From positions 1-41,320 of the forward strand of contig NZ_CAKZNK010000081.1 in NCBI RefSeq assembly GCF_937129525.1: a DNA stretch of 41,320 bases, read 5' to 3'. The DNA comes from an uncultured Chloroflexus sp. Its GTDB lineage: Bacteria > Chloroflexota > Chloroflexia > Chloroflexales > Chloroflexaceae. Shown piece after piece: positions 1 through 7,239 of this stretch (positions are counted from its first letter, which is position 1; the number at the start of each line of letters is the position of its first letter). Position numbers and translations under genes: made by a program. The notes below the pieces were generated by a model that did not search any database, had not been told where the DNA came from, and saw nothing but the letters and a program-made list of their open reading frames with translations.

Positions 1-74
1 TCGCTGCGTTCGACTTGCATGCATTAGGCACGCCGCCAGCGTTCGTCCTGAGCCAGGATCAAACTCTACATGCT
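1..74 (-). rRNA. rrs: 16S ribosomal RNA, 5' end only (gene runs off the window)
   Basis: Read on the minus strand, positions 67 to 48 give the universal bacterial 16S start AGAGTTTGATCCTGGCTCAG, followed by the conserved GACGAACGCTGGCGGCGTGC stretch and the 'CATGCAAGTCGAACG' segment. Only about 74 nt of the gene lie in the window; the mature 5' end near 74 is estimated from E. coli numbering (the AGAGTTTG motif begins at E. coli position 8). Transcription proceeds out of the window to the left. The promoter and leader are annotated separately. Confidence 0.97.
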
Positions 75-189
75 TGGTGTCGAGTAACAGCTTTCGCCGT
101 CTCCCTTCACCGAATTGACGTGGCGTTGATTCTAATAACACTCGTCATTCAGTTGTGAAGGTGCTTTGCGGAACGAGGGAAAACAAAAC

Positions 190-222
190 CAGGAAAATTC
201 AGCAGTACTGAAGTTTCCTGGC
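190..222 (-). promoter_or_regulatory. Hairpin with T-run in the 16S leader
   Basis: Arms at 190-203 and 209-222 form a 14-bp stem with one mismatch around a 5-nt loop. Read in the direction of rRNA transcription the hairpin is followed by TTTTGTTTT (181-189), the layout of an intrinsic terminator. It lies about 100 nt after the predicted start and 115 nt before mature 16S. It could be an antitermination-controlled terminator or part of the RNase III processing stem; the sequence alone does not decide. Confidence 0.5.
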
Positions 223-326
223 GACGTCTCTGAATTGTCTTCAGCGCGTTTCGCTCGGTTTGCTCTCCACTTGTTTGGTCTACCTCGCCGTTCCGCGAGT
301 GAGACCTCGTTCGTTCCAGCTCGCGT

Positions 327-355
327 AGTATAGCATGTCGGTCGAAGCTTGTCAA
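327..355 (-). promoter_or_regulatory. Strong sigma-70-type promoter of the rRNA operon
   Basis: On the minus strand a perfect -35 TTGACA (350-355) is separated by exactly 17 bp from the -10 TATACT (327-332). Transcription should start near 320, giving a leader of roughly 245 nt before the 16S gene. The divergent neighbour at 519 has its own separate promoter. Confidence 0.85.
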
Positions 356-470
356 GAGGTAGTTTTTTTGAAACGTTTTCCGCTTTAGTAAGCCATAATC
401 GCTTATTCTCTTAAACAGACGATGTCGGGAATTTTTGACCACTTTCGCGACGAACTTTATCCGTGACCTG

Positions 471-479
471 TGCTACGAT
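471..479 (+). promoter_or_regulatory. Possible extended -10 promoter for the CoA-transferase gene
   Basis: TGC-TACGAT (471-479) is an extended -10 element. A TTGACC at 435-440 is too far upstream to act as its -35. A start near 486 would give a 33-nt leader to the ATG at 519, which supports that start codon. Confidence 0.4.
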
Positions 480-518
480 GGATGTACATACACCCTTCTG
501 AACGACCCGCGAGGCAGT

Positions 519-1514
519 ATGTTGAACCTTTCCCAGACTCTTCACGGGGTATTGGTAGTTGAAGTGGCCAGCTACATTCCGGGACCGTTATGCGCTGCGA
601 TCCTGGCCGGGTTGGGAGCAACCGTGATTAAAATCGAACGTCCAGGTGGTGACCCGATGCGATCGCTCCCGCCGCTTGACCAGAGCGGTGAAAACCCTCT
701 GTTTGCTTTACTCAATCGCTCAAAGCAGTGTCGCGCGCTCAACTTGCGCCAGGCAACCGACATTGCCAACTTACGCGATATGCTACAGTCTGCTGATGTA
801 CTGATCGACGGTTTGCGACCCGGCGCACTCGCCCGGCTTGGATTGACCGATGACAGCCTGTGGCATACCAATCCACGATTGCTGATTGTCTCTATTGGCG
901 GCTTTCCCTCTACCCATGCCGAGCGTGATCAGGCCTTGCATGACTTAAATGCCCAGGCTTTGAGTGGATTGCTCTCTACCGGCGAATTGCCACCACGTGT
1001 GCCTGGTGTTCACGCCTCTGATATGGTCAGCGGCTTGATGGCAGCCAGCGCTACTTTGGCCGGATTGCTGACCCGGAATACTACAGGACGTGGTGGACGG
1101 ATCGAGACTTCAATGCTAGCAGCAGCGCGCTGGCTCAATGCGCCGGCCCTTGCTCTGGCACTGGCCGGATTGCATACTGCTGATACGTTGAACGGGAGTC
1201 TGGCCTGTTACCGACTTTATCAAACTGCTGATGGACGTTTTCTAGCGGTAGCTGCTCTAGAGAGTCACTTCTGGCAGCGTATATGCATAGCAATCAATCG
1301 ACCTGATTTGATACCTTTGCAATACGAACAATCCGCGCAGCCCACATTGATCGCTGTACTGGCAACGATATTTCGCCAGCGCTCGCTTGCCGAATGGTTA
1401 TCAGTTTTCGCCCCACTTGACGCCTGTGTTTCGCCCGTCTTGCTGCCGACCGAGGCGGCGCAAGACGGACAGGTAGGCGTTGAGCTGGCTATCGAGTCTC
1501 GAACTACGGCATAG
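519..1514 (+). CDS. CaiB/BaiF family protein, alpha-methylacyl-CoA racemase-like
   Basis: A 331-residue class III CoA-transferase-fold protein, predicted to be cytoplasmic. The N-terminal GLGATVIKIERPGGDPMR stretch is the family signature, and LNRSKQ.RALNL matches the usual 'LNRNKRS..LDL' segment. HDLNAQALSGLL (His141-Asp142) and SDMVSGLMAA (Asp168) correspond to the His and Asp acid/base pair of alpha-methylacyl-CoA racemases, so a racemase-like acyl-CoA activity is favoured over CoA transfer; the substrate is unknown. At 331 residues it is shorter than typical members (about 360-400), mainly at the C-terminus. The frame is open upstream to a TTG at 435, but the ATG at 519 has GAGG 4 nt before it and homology begins there. 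It overlaps the 3' end of the convergent lipoprotein gene by 11 bp. Confidence 0.8.
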   Translation: MLNLSQTLHGVLVVEVASYIPGPLCAAILAGLGATVIKIERPGGDPMRSLPPLDQSGENPLFALLNRSKQCRALNLRQATDIANLRDMLQSADVLIDGLRPGALARLGLTDDSLWHTNPRLLIVSIGGFPSTHAERDQALHDLNAQALSGLLSTGELPPRVPGVHASDMVSGLMAASATLAGLLTRNTTGRGGRIETSMLAAARWLNAPALALALAGLHTADTLNGSLACYRLYQTADGRFLAVAALESHFWQRICIAINRPDLIPLQYEQSAQPTLIAVLATIFRQRSLAEWLSVFAPLDACVSPVLLPTEAAQDGQVGVELAIESRTTA

Positions 1515-2400
1515 GATTGACCGTCTGGCCGGTGGCAAGTTGAGCAATGGCCGGTCGCAGCTCATCAAAGGTGATACCACCTTCGTAGCGGGCCTGAATT
1601 ACACCATTGCCATCGACCAGAAATGTCCATGGCTCAGTGCGCAAATTCCACTCTTGCATTGCCGGCACCAGTCTGGCCTGCTGAAATGACTCTCCGAATG
1701 GATACGGATAGACTTCGACATGAATGAAGTTGACCCGATCCCCAAATTCGTTTTTGAGTTGTTTCAAGACGGCCATATTCGGCGCGCAGACCGCTGTCTG
1801 GCAATAGCCAGGGGTGGCAAACGAAACGACAAATGGTTTCCCGCTGGCCAGTGCATCAGCGATCGTCATCCGATAAAAATCGGGGTCAGGCCTGGGATCC
1901 GAGGTTAGTTGATCGAGCGAGGGAACATCACCAGCAGTCAGGTTTCGGCTAGGAATCGCTTTATCACCGACCATCGGCGCAAAAGCCCGCTCGCTGACAT
2001 CCAGCCGAATCCGACTGACTTGTGGCCCACTTGCCTGTGGAATGGTAATTTCGGCCTCCCAACCACCAGCCCGATCAAGGTTTGCATAGGCAACGTAGAG
2101 ACCAACCGGCAGCCCTTGCCCACGATAGATAGCCTGCGTGGTCGCAACCGGAGTCGAGCGATCACCACCGGGGCCAACATAGTACAGTTTAATATCAAGC
2201 TGAAGGTTAGGATCGTTAAGCGGCACACCACCTTGCAACAGACCAAAGGGTAATCGATTCAGACCGATAACCAGCTCTGACGCGGCAATCACCGGCGCAA
2301 CAGGCGCTGCTTCTGGCGTGTTGACCGTTGTTTGATTACCACACCCGGTCATCAACCCTACGACGAGCAATACCAACAAGATTCTAAAATGTGGTTGCAT
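1504..2400 (-). CDS. Thioredoxin-fold lipoprotein with a C-X4-C motif
   Basis: A 298-residue exported protein. The N-terminus has a hydrophobic signal segment ending in the lipobox LMTGC, so it should be lipid-anchored at the outer face of the membrane. The middle third is a beta-rich region of unknown fold. The C-terminal third (from about residue 180) is thioredoxin-like: FATPGYCQTAVCAPN (Cys200 and Cys205, a CX4C pair rather than CXXC), then a beta strand FIHVEVYP, the cis-Pro-like TEPWTFLVD and GNGVIQARYEGG. A thiol-disulfide or copper-handling role is an inference from fold and location. The ATG at 2400 is preceded by GGAGAA; the frame is open further upstream but the signal peptide begins here. 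It is the last gene of the minus-strand run and lies 14 bp after the FixH-like lipoprotein gene. Confidence 0.75.
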   Translation of the reverse strand: MQPHFRILLVLLVVGLMTGCGNQTTVNTPEAAPVAPVIAASELVIGLNRLPFGLLQGGVPLNDPNLQLDIKLYYVGPGGDRSTPVATTQAIYRGQGLPVGLYVAYANLDRAGGWEAEITIPQASGPQVSRIRLDVSERAFAPMVGDKAIPSRNLTAGDVPSLDQLTSDPRPDPDFYRMTIADALASGKPFVVSFATPGYCQTAVCAPNMAVLKQLKNEFGDRVNFIHVEVYPYPFGESFQQARLVPAMQEWNLRTEPWTFLVDGNGVIQARYEGGITFDELRPAIAQLATGQTVNPMP

Positions 2401-2414
2401 ACGGTTTTCTCCAT

Positions 2415-2879
2415 CTATTTGAGCACGTCGCGGCGAAACGTGGCCCGATATGTCTCCTCTGCCCGTTCCACCACAACGGTAATTTCCCACAATCCTTCCA
2501 TCGTATATGCAGTACGCGCCCAATAACGACCCGGCCCATCGGGCAATGCCACCGGCTGTGTTACTCCCATTGGCATCGCCGGCATATCGAGATCAAGATA
2601 GACACTGGCGTCATCAATTGGCTGCCCTTTCGCATCCTGAAGCAGGACGACAAAATCGATAGCCGTGTTCATACGTGGACGATCGGGTGTATCAAGGGTG
2701 ATCGATAGTCCATCGACCACTTGAGTCTCTCGAAGCGGAATGGCACCACTGCTGCATGCGGCTAACAGTATCAGTATGACAATGAGACAATGTGACCGGA
2801 TTAAAGCTGTGATCCCGGAAAAGACGCCTCTTGTTGTGATTGAGAGGCACCGCTGTGGGCACTTGCACGCCCTCGCCAT
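2415..2879 (-). CDS. Small FixH/YtkA-like lipoprotein
   Basis: A 154-residue protein with a long basic N-region, a hydrophobic stretch and the lipobox LILLAACSS, so probably a membrane-anchored lipoprotein. The mature part (VVDGLSITLDTPDRPRMNT..., FVVLLQDAKGQPIDDASVYLD, MPAMPMG, GPGRYWART.YTMEGLWEI) has the strand pattern and Met-rich MPAMPMG loop of the FixH/YtkA beta-sandwich family, often found beside cytochrome oxidase or copper proteins. The ATG at 2879 follows AGAGGTG with good spacing and lies 4 nt after the upstream gene's stop; an alternative ATG at 2897 would overlap that gene by 14 bp. Its partnership with the downstream thioredoxin-fold lipoprotein suggests a shared extracytoplasmic job, possibly metal or redox handling (inference). 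Confidence 0.65.
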   Translation of the reverse strand: MARACKCPQRCLSITTRGVFSGITALIRSHCLIVILILLAACSSGAIPLRETQVVDGLSITLDTPDRPRMNTAIDFVVLLQDAKGQPIDDASVYLDLDMPAMPMGVTQPVALPDGPGRYWARTAYTMEGLWEITVVVERAEETYRATFRRDVLK

Positions 2880-2883
2880 ACCA

Positions 2884-3552
2884 TCACCTCTCGTCATCAG
2901 TCAGCAAACCGGCCCGCACTCCTTCAACCAGTAACGGTAAAGCTGCCAGTTGCACAATATGGAATAGACCGTTGTGATCAAACGGAACATCGCCAACAAC
3001 CAGCTCTAGCGAACTCGTTTGCACACCGGCAGCCAGCATTGTGATGAGGATGCCGACCGTGATCCGTTTGGCGCCGGGTAGCTGATGGCGTTGAGCCAGA
3101 TCGGCGTAGATAGCCAGCGCGGCGATCATAGCAATTAGCTCGTAGGCGATGAAAGCCAGAAAACCGCGTTGGATGCGCCGACTGATCCAGACAAAACCAG
3201 GCGCGACGCCAACGAGCACCGGCAAGACGCGCTGACCAGCGCGCGCTCCCCAGCGATCGCTGACTGCGCCGGTGGTGAAAAGCGCAATGATAAGCGCAAG
3301 CAGTAAATTGAGTGGCTGCCACAGGCGCTCACGCAGAGCAGGTGACAAACGTAAACCATGGATGACGGCTCCTAGCAGGCCACTTGCAGCCAGAAGAGCA
3401 AAGGCTGCCTGCCACACTGGTCGCCGCCACGATGTGCCGACGTGCAGACGCTGAATTGCTGCTAACGCCGCCAATGCCAGTAACAAATCGGTAGCAGCAG
3501 TGGTTTGCTCGCGTCGATCCGTGATGATGTGATGTGATAGCCACTGCTTCAC
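2884..3552 (-). CDS. Polytopic membrane protein of unknown function
   Basis: A 222-residue protein with about seven hydrophobic segments (roughly residues 18-36, 45-65, 78-96, 105-125, 130-152, 162-180 and 190-212), so an integral membrane protein. Polar residues inside or next to the helices (Ser/His in ASGLLGAVIHG and His residues in FDHNGLFHIVQ) loosely recall seven-helix hydrolases of the ceramidase/CREST type, but I cannot assign a family. The start is GTG with AGAGAGG upstream. It ends 4 nt before the FixH-like lipoprotein gene and begins 12 nt after the DUF507 gene, so co-transcription is likely. Confidence 0.6.
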   Translation of the reverse strand: MKQWLSHHIITDRREQTTAATDLLLALAALAAIQRLHVGTSWRRPVWQAAFALLAASGLLGAVIHGLRLSPALRERLWQPLNLLLALIIALFTTGAVSDRWGARAGQRVLPVLVGVAPGFVWISRRIQRGFLAFIAYELIAMIAALAIYADLAQRHQLPGAKRITVGILITMLAAGVQTSSLELVVGDVPFDHNGLFHIVQLAALPLLVEGVRAGLLTDDER

Positions 3553-3564
3553 GAAATAGCCTCT

Positions 3565-3846
3565 CTAGAGCACGATTTTGCGCTCGGCAATCAGGCGCTG
3601 ACGCAGACGACGAAACAGCGTGTCGTAATCAAGCCGTTCGTGGGTAATTTCATATTTATACGCCTGCAACATGCGATGCACTTCAGCATTCAGACGGTCT
3701 TCCACCTCAAGCTCATCAGTCATTATTTCGACAATTGCCGCGCGCAATATCGGATCACTGGTCTGAAACAGCACACCATCGGTCTCAGCCAGGACATCGA
3801 CTAACATTGTCGCCAGTTGATCAATTTTAGCCGGAGAAAGTTTCAT
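3565..3846 (-). CDS. DUF507 family protein
   Basis: A 93-residue, largely helical, charged cytoplasmic protein. MKLSPAKIDQLATMLVD at the N-terminus, the acidic central helix and the basic end (LRQRLIAERKIVL) match the DUF507 family, which has no established function. The ATG at 3846 has AGGGGA 5 nt upstream; an in-frame start 7 codons earlier would overlap the aldolase gene. It lies 17 nt after the aldolase stop and 12 nt before the membrane-protein start. Confidence 0.7.
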   Translation of the reverse strand: MKLSPAKIDQLATMLVDVLAETDGVLFQTSDPILRAAIVEIMTDELEVEDRLNAEVHRMLQAYKYEITHERLDYDTLFRRLRQRLIAERKIVL

Positions 3847-3863
3847 TGTTTTCCCCTTTCCGA

Positions 3864-4541
3864 TCAAATTCGGCCAGCAGCGCGAAACGCGCGCCGTACT
3901 TCAGCCAGCTCGGCGAGCCGTTCGGATGGCAGAGGGCGCGCGCCGCCAAACAAGTGGGCCGCCAGCAACGCGCGCGCACAGTGTTCGATCTGTTCCATCC
4001 GGTGAAACGCTTGCATGAGAGTCACTCCATATGTGAGCGCGCCGTGATAAGCAAGCAAGATCGCCTCATGATCGGCAACGAATGGCGCAATTGCCTCACC
4101 CATCTCAGGAGTGCCGGTGAGGGCATACGGCGCGGTTGGAATCGGCCCCAGTGCAATCAGCGCTTCGGGCAACAATGGCTCGGCCAGACTGACTCCGGCT
4201 AGAGTTGCGCCCACCGCTGTGGGTGGATGGGCGTGAACACAGGCCATGATGTCAGATCGCTGCCGATAGACGAAGAGATGGAGATAGCGTTCGGATGAAG
4301 GTTGACGACCTGGCGCGCCACGCAATAGATGACCATCGAGATCAACGACCACCAGATCATCAACCTGCAACATCCCTTTGGCGAGACCTGCCGGAGTCAT
4401 CAGGATTGAGCCGTCGGGTAAGCGCGCCGACAAATTGCCATCACCGGCCACAATCAGGCCACGTTCGTAAAGTAAGCGACCGCAGTGTACCATTTCGGCG
4501 CGCAGCGTCATTTCGACATCAGCGTGAGAAGTCGTTGTCAT
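3864..4541 (-). CDS. Class II (zinc) aldolase, L-fuculose-phosphate aldolase-like
   Basis: A 225-residue cytoplasmic metalloenzyme of the class II aldolase/adducin family. Glu84 (in SSERYLH), His103 and His105 (in HAHPP) and His166 (in YHGALTYG) each sit exactly 11 residues after Glu73, His92, His94 and His155 of E. coli FucA, so the catalytic Glu and three zinc ligands are all present. GDGNLSARLPDG is the usual N-terminal phosphate-binding loop. The real sugar-phosphate or methylthioribulose-phosphate substrate cannot be read from this. The ATG at 4541 is preferred over an in-frame TTG at 4568. It overlaps the end of the upstream gene by 23 bp. Confidence 0.82.
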   Translation of the reverse strand: MTTTSHADVEMTLRAEMVHCGRLLYERGLIVAGDGNLSARLPDGSILMTPAGLAKGMLQVDDLVVVDLDGHLLRGAPGRQPSSERYLHLFVYRQRSDIMACVHAHPPTAVGATLAGVSLAEPLLPEALIALGPIPTAPYALTGTPEMGEAIAPFVADHEAILLAYHGALTYGVTLMQAFHRMEQIEHCARALLAAHLFGGARPLPSERLAELAEVRRAFRAAGRI

Positions 4542-5610
4542 AACGTTTCTGTTGGCGAAGGCGAACAAACAGAATGAGTGCTACAATCCAACCAGACCAT
4601 GCCAGCAACGGTCGACTAAACCGCATCGCCAGCATCACAACGAGTAAGAGCGCGCGCAACCCACGCACCAACAGACGTTTGGTTAGCTCAGGTCGTGGCA
4701 CAACCGTCCAGTCGATCTGAGCCAGCCGAGGCAACAACCCGCGCTCGACACATCCTTCCAGTGAAAAGAGATAGATGGTATCGGTGTAGTGGGCAGCAAG
4801 CTGCAAATCGCGTTCGAGCGCATCCCAGGTTAACGGTGGCAGGTCTTCAACACTGCTCGAACGCACTGCGCTGCCGACGATACATCCAACACCGATCGCA
4901 TCGGCTGCGGAGCCATAGATATCAATCAGGGCGCCGCCAAGATCGTTGCCAAATTGCTCGATCGGAATACTGCTGAAACAGAGCAAAACTTCGACATCGG
5001 CTGGCAAATCAACAATATCGAGCGCGCGCTGAATTGTAGTGGTTGCGGCCCGCCGATCATCAACGATCAGGGGTAGTTGATAGGTATGAACTTCATAACC
5101 ATCATGATGAATTTCGGCGATCAGATCAATGTAGGCGGAACGCGCGCTCTCGTAGAGAACATTTTCGTGGGCGAGCCAGATGCGGCGGGCAATATCACGA
5201 ATGCCACGCCGCCGGCTGGCAATCACTTCACCCAACGGTGGCTCGATATCAAGACCGATCGCCTGAATGCGCAGATTGTGTGATCTGATCCACTGTCGCG
5301 CCGAACGGTATCGTTCGATTGCCTGAGGATAGTTCTGGAGGTTGAACCAAAACCCTTCTTCAGCCGATAAGAGCAGCCAGGCGATGACGGGAATACGATG
5401 CTGATTGAGAATGGCAATAGCCTGTGCCGTTTCGGCTGAGAGATTGTGAAGGGCAACCGCGATACCATAATCGCCGGTAGTCAGGAAGGAGAGCAGCTTC
5501 GGATCGGCGAGCAAGCCAAGCAAAGCCGACCCTTCCAGCTCACAAAAGAAGATGATCTGTGGCCGGCCTGACATCAGCGGTATTTCAACTGGCGAAGATG
5601 TCGTTTGCAC
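4519..5610 (-). CDS. Membrane-anchored protein of unknown function with a barrel-like domain
   Basis: A 363-residue protein. Residues ~15-290 alternate strands and helices (QIIFFCELEGS, YGIAVALHNLS, IPVIAWLLLS, IQAIGLDIEPPLGE, YEVHTYQLPL, VEVLLCFSSIP, TDTIYLFSLEGC) like a TIM barrel, with a Asp-x-Glu (GLDIEPP) as seen in glycoside-hydrolase-type barrels. It ends in one or two transmembrane helices (about 308-350) and a short basic tail. No signal peptide is obvious. I do not recognise a named family. The GTG start at 5610 sits almost exactly on the predicted transcription start of the promoter at 5617; an internal ATG at 5574 is the alternative. It overlaps the aldolase start. Confidence 0.6.
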   Translation of the reverse strand: MQTTSSPVEIPLMSGRPQIIFFCELEGSALLGLLADPKLLSFLTTGDYGIAVALHNLSAETAQAIAILNQHRIPVIAWLLLSAEEGFWFNLQNYPQAIERYRSARQWIRSHNLRIQAIGLDIEPPLGEVIASRRRGIRDIARRIWLAHENVLYESARSAYIDLIAEIHHDGYEVHTYQLPLIVDDRRAATTTIQRALDIVDLPADVEVLLCFSSIPIEQFGNDLGGALIDIYGSAADAIGVGCIVGSAVRSSSVEDLPPLTWDALERDLQLAAHYTDTIYLFSLEGCVERGLLPRLAQIDWTVVPRPELTKRLLVRGLRALLLVVMLAMRFSRPLLAWSGWIVALILFVRLRQQKRYDNDFSR

Positions 5611-5616
5611 ATCTGC

Positions 5617-5625
5617 ATTATAACA
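5617..5625 (-). promoter_or_regulatory. Extended -10 promoter for the 5610-1504 gene run
   Basis: On the minus strand TGT-TATAAT (5625 to 5617) is a perfect extended -10 element, with no good -35. Transcription would start at about 5610, on the GTG start of the next gene. It lies just inside the intergenic gap after the amidase stop, so the run can be transcribed independently of the amidase. Confidence 0.55.
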
Positions 5626-5628
5626 CCG

Positions 5629-7059
5629 TCAACCGCGCGCGGTTGCCACTTGCGGATGGTATCGCCAGTGCTGAGTCACCTGCTCAAATGCATGTGCCAG
5701 TTGCAATACGCTCAGATCGGCCCGCGGTCGACCGATAATTTGTAATCCCACCGGTAGCATGTCGCGAGTAAATCCGGCTGGCACCGAAATAGCCGGGAGA
5801 TTGCATACCGAGATGTAGTAACACGAGCGCATCCACTCGATGTAGTTGCTCATTGGCACGCCGTTGATCTCGGTGACATACGGCTGTTCCACCGGAAAAG
5901 GCGGCACCTGGCTAACCGGCGCAATAATGAATTCATAGTCCTGCATAAACTCATGCAACCGGGCAAGCAATTCTGCATGCAATCGCATTGCCCGCCCCAC
6001 CTGTGGCCCACTCAGCGCGCGTCCGGCTTCGATATTCCAGATCACAGTATCCTTGATCCGCGCTCGCTCGCGGTCGAGCAAGGTGCCGAGGGTCAGTTCA
6101 TAGCGAAACGCGCGCATGACTTGAAAAATCTCATCAGCGTCAGCCAGATCGGGCGTTGCATCCTCGACAATACAACCCAGTTGCGTGAAGACGGAACGTT
6201 GAGCGGCAATCACGTCACTGACGCGCGGATCGACCGGCAATCCGCCTAGATCAGAACTCCATGCAATTCGGACGCCACGCAGATCGCGCTCGAGTGGCCG
6301 GGCAAAGATGGTTGCCGGCTCGCTGATCGAGAGCGGCGCCCGCGGATCTGGGCCGGCAATGGCCTGCATCATCAGGGCAATATCGCCAACAGTGCGCGCC
6401 ATAGGGCCATCAATCGCAAAGGGAAGGTATGGCGTCGGATCGGGCCAGATCGGCACCCGACCCGGCGAAGAGCGAAACCCTACTACATTGCAGTAACCAG
6501 CCGGGTTGCGCAGTGAACCGCCCAGATCGCTCCCGTCGGCAATCGGAATCATGCCACATGCCAGGGCAACGGCAGCGCCACCACTGCTACCACCACATGT
6601 CTTGCTCAAATCGTAGGGATTGCGAGTAACGCCGAAGACGGGATTAAACGTCTGCGAGCCAGCGCCGAATTCAGGCGTATTTGTTTTGCCAATCGTCACC
6701 GCGCCGGCGGCCTTGAGACGAGCGACGATCAGAGCATCAAAATCGGGAACGAAGTCGGTGAAAATTGGTGAACCGTAGGTCGTGCGCATCCCTTTGGTCT
6801 CAGCCAGATCTTTGTGGGCTACCGGCAGCCCGGCAAGTGGACCCGGGTCCTCGCCACGCGCTAATTGCATATCAATCTCGTGAGCGCGGTGGCGGGCACC
6901 CTCGACATCGAGAGTCACAATAGCGTTAACCAGTGGGTTGATCGCTTCAATCTGGGAGAGATGGGCTTCGAGCACTTCAACAGCAGAGACAACGCGCTGA
7001 CGGATCATACGGGCGATGGTTGTGGCCGGCTGGAGGCAGAGTTCAGTATCCTTAAACAT
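5629..7059 (-). CDS. Amidase signature family enzyme
   Basis: A 476-residue amidase hydrolysing a C-N amide bond through a Ser-cisSer-Lys triad. All three elements are visible: Lys83 in AHKD, the GGSSGG loop (156-161) and the nucleophile Ser182 in GSDLGGSLR. Length and the terminal IGRPRADLSVLQLA segment are normal for the family. The AHKDLAETKGMRTTYGS and SSPGRVP regions resemble general aliphatic/aryl amidases rather than GatA; no GatB or GatC lies nearby. The substrate is unknown. The frame is open 42 codons further upstream, but homology begins at the ATG at 7059 (MFKDTEL). It is divergent from the reductase gene at 7240. Confidence 0.85.
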   Translation of the reverse strand: MFKDTELCLQPATTIARMIRQRVVSAVEVLEAHLSQIEAINPLVNAIVTLDVEGARHRAHEIDMQLARGEDPGPLAGLPVAHKDLAETKGMRTTYGSPIFTDFVPDFDALIVARLKAAGAVTIGKTNTPEFGAGSQTFNPVFGVTRNPYDLSKTCGGSSGGAAVALACGMIPIADGSDLGGSLRNPAGYCNVVGFRSSPGRVPIWPDPTPYLPFAIDGPMARTVGDIALMMQAIAGPDPRAPLSISEPATIFARPLERDLRGVRIAWSSDLGGLPVDPRVSDVIAAQRSVFTQLGCIVEDATPDLADADEIFQVMRAFRYELTLGTLLDRERARIKDTVIWNIEAGRALSGPQVGRAMRLHAELLARLHEFMQDYEFIIAPVSQVPPFPVEQPYVTEINGVPMSNYIEWMRSCYYISVCNLPAISVPAGFTRDMLPVGLQIIGRPRADLSVLQLAHAFEQVTQHWRYHPQVATARG

Positions 7060-7175
7060 GACGCTATCCCATTGATACGAAAACAACCAGGGGAGCTTGA
7101 CAACGAATAGAGATGCTTGCGATGCACATTGTAACAAACGTCGGAAGGTGAGACGATGTAGAAGCGTGCAAATAC

Positions 7176-7205
7176 CTGTCAACAAATCAAGGGTTCAGGT
7201 ATGAT
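7176..7205 (+). promoter_or_regulatory. Probable promoter of the saccharopine-dehydrogenase-like gene
   Basis: CTGTCA (7176-7181, 4 of 6 matches to TTGACA) and TATGAT (7200-7205) are 18 bp apart. A start near 7212 leaves a leader of about 28 nt to the ATG at 7240, which has AAGGAT upstream. Confidence 0.45.
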
Positions 7206-7239
7206 GGTGTTTACAGACGGATTGTTAAAGGATATAACG

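Noticed and set aside
519-1514. Assignment as mesaconyl-CoA C1-C4 CoA transferase of the 3-hydroxypropionate bi-cycle
   Set aside because: The protein is much shorter than that enzyme, has racemase-type His and Asp residues and no bi-cycle neighbours.
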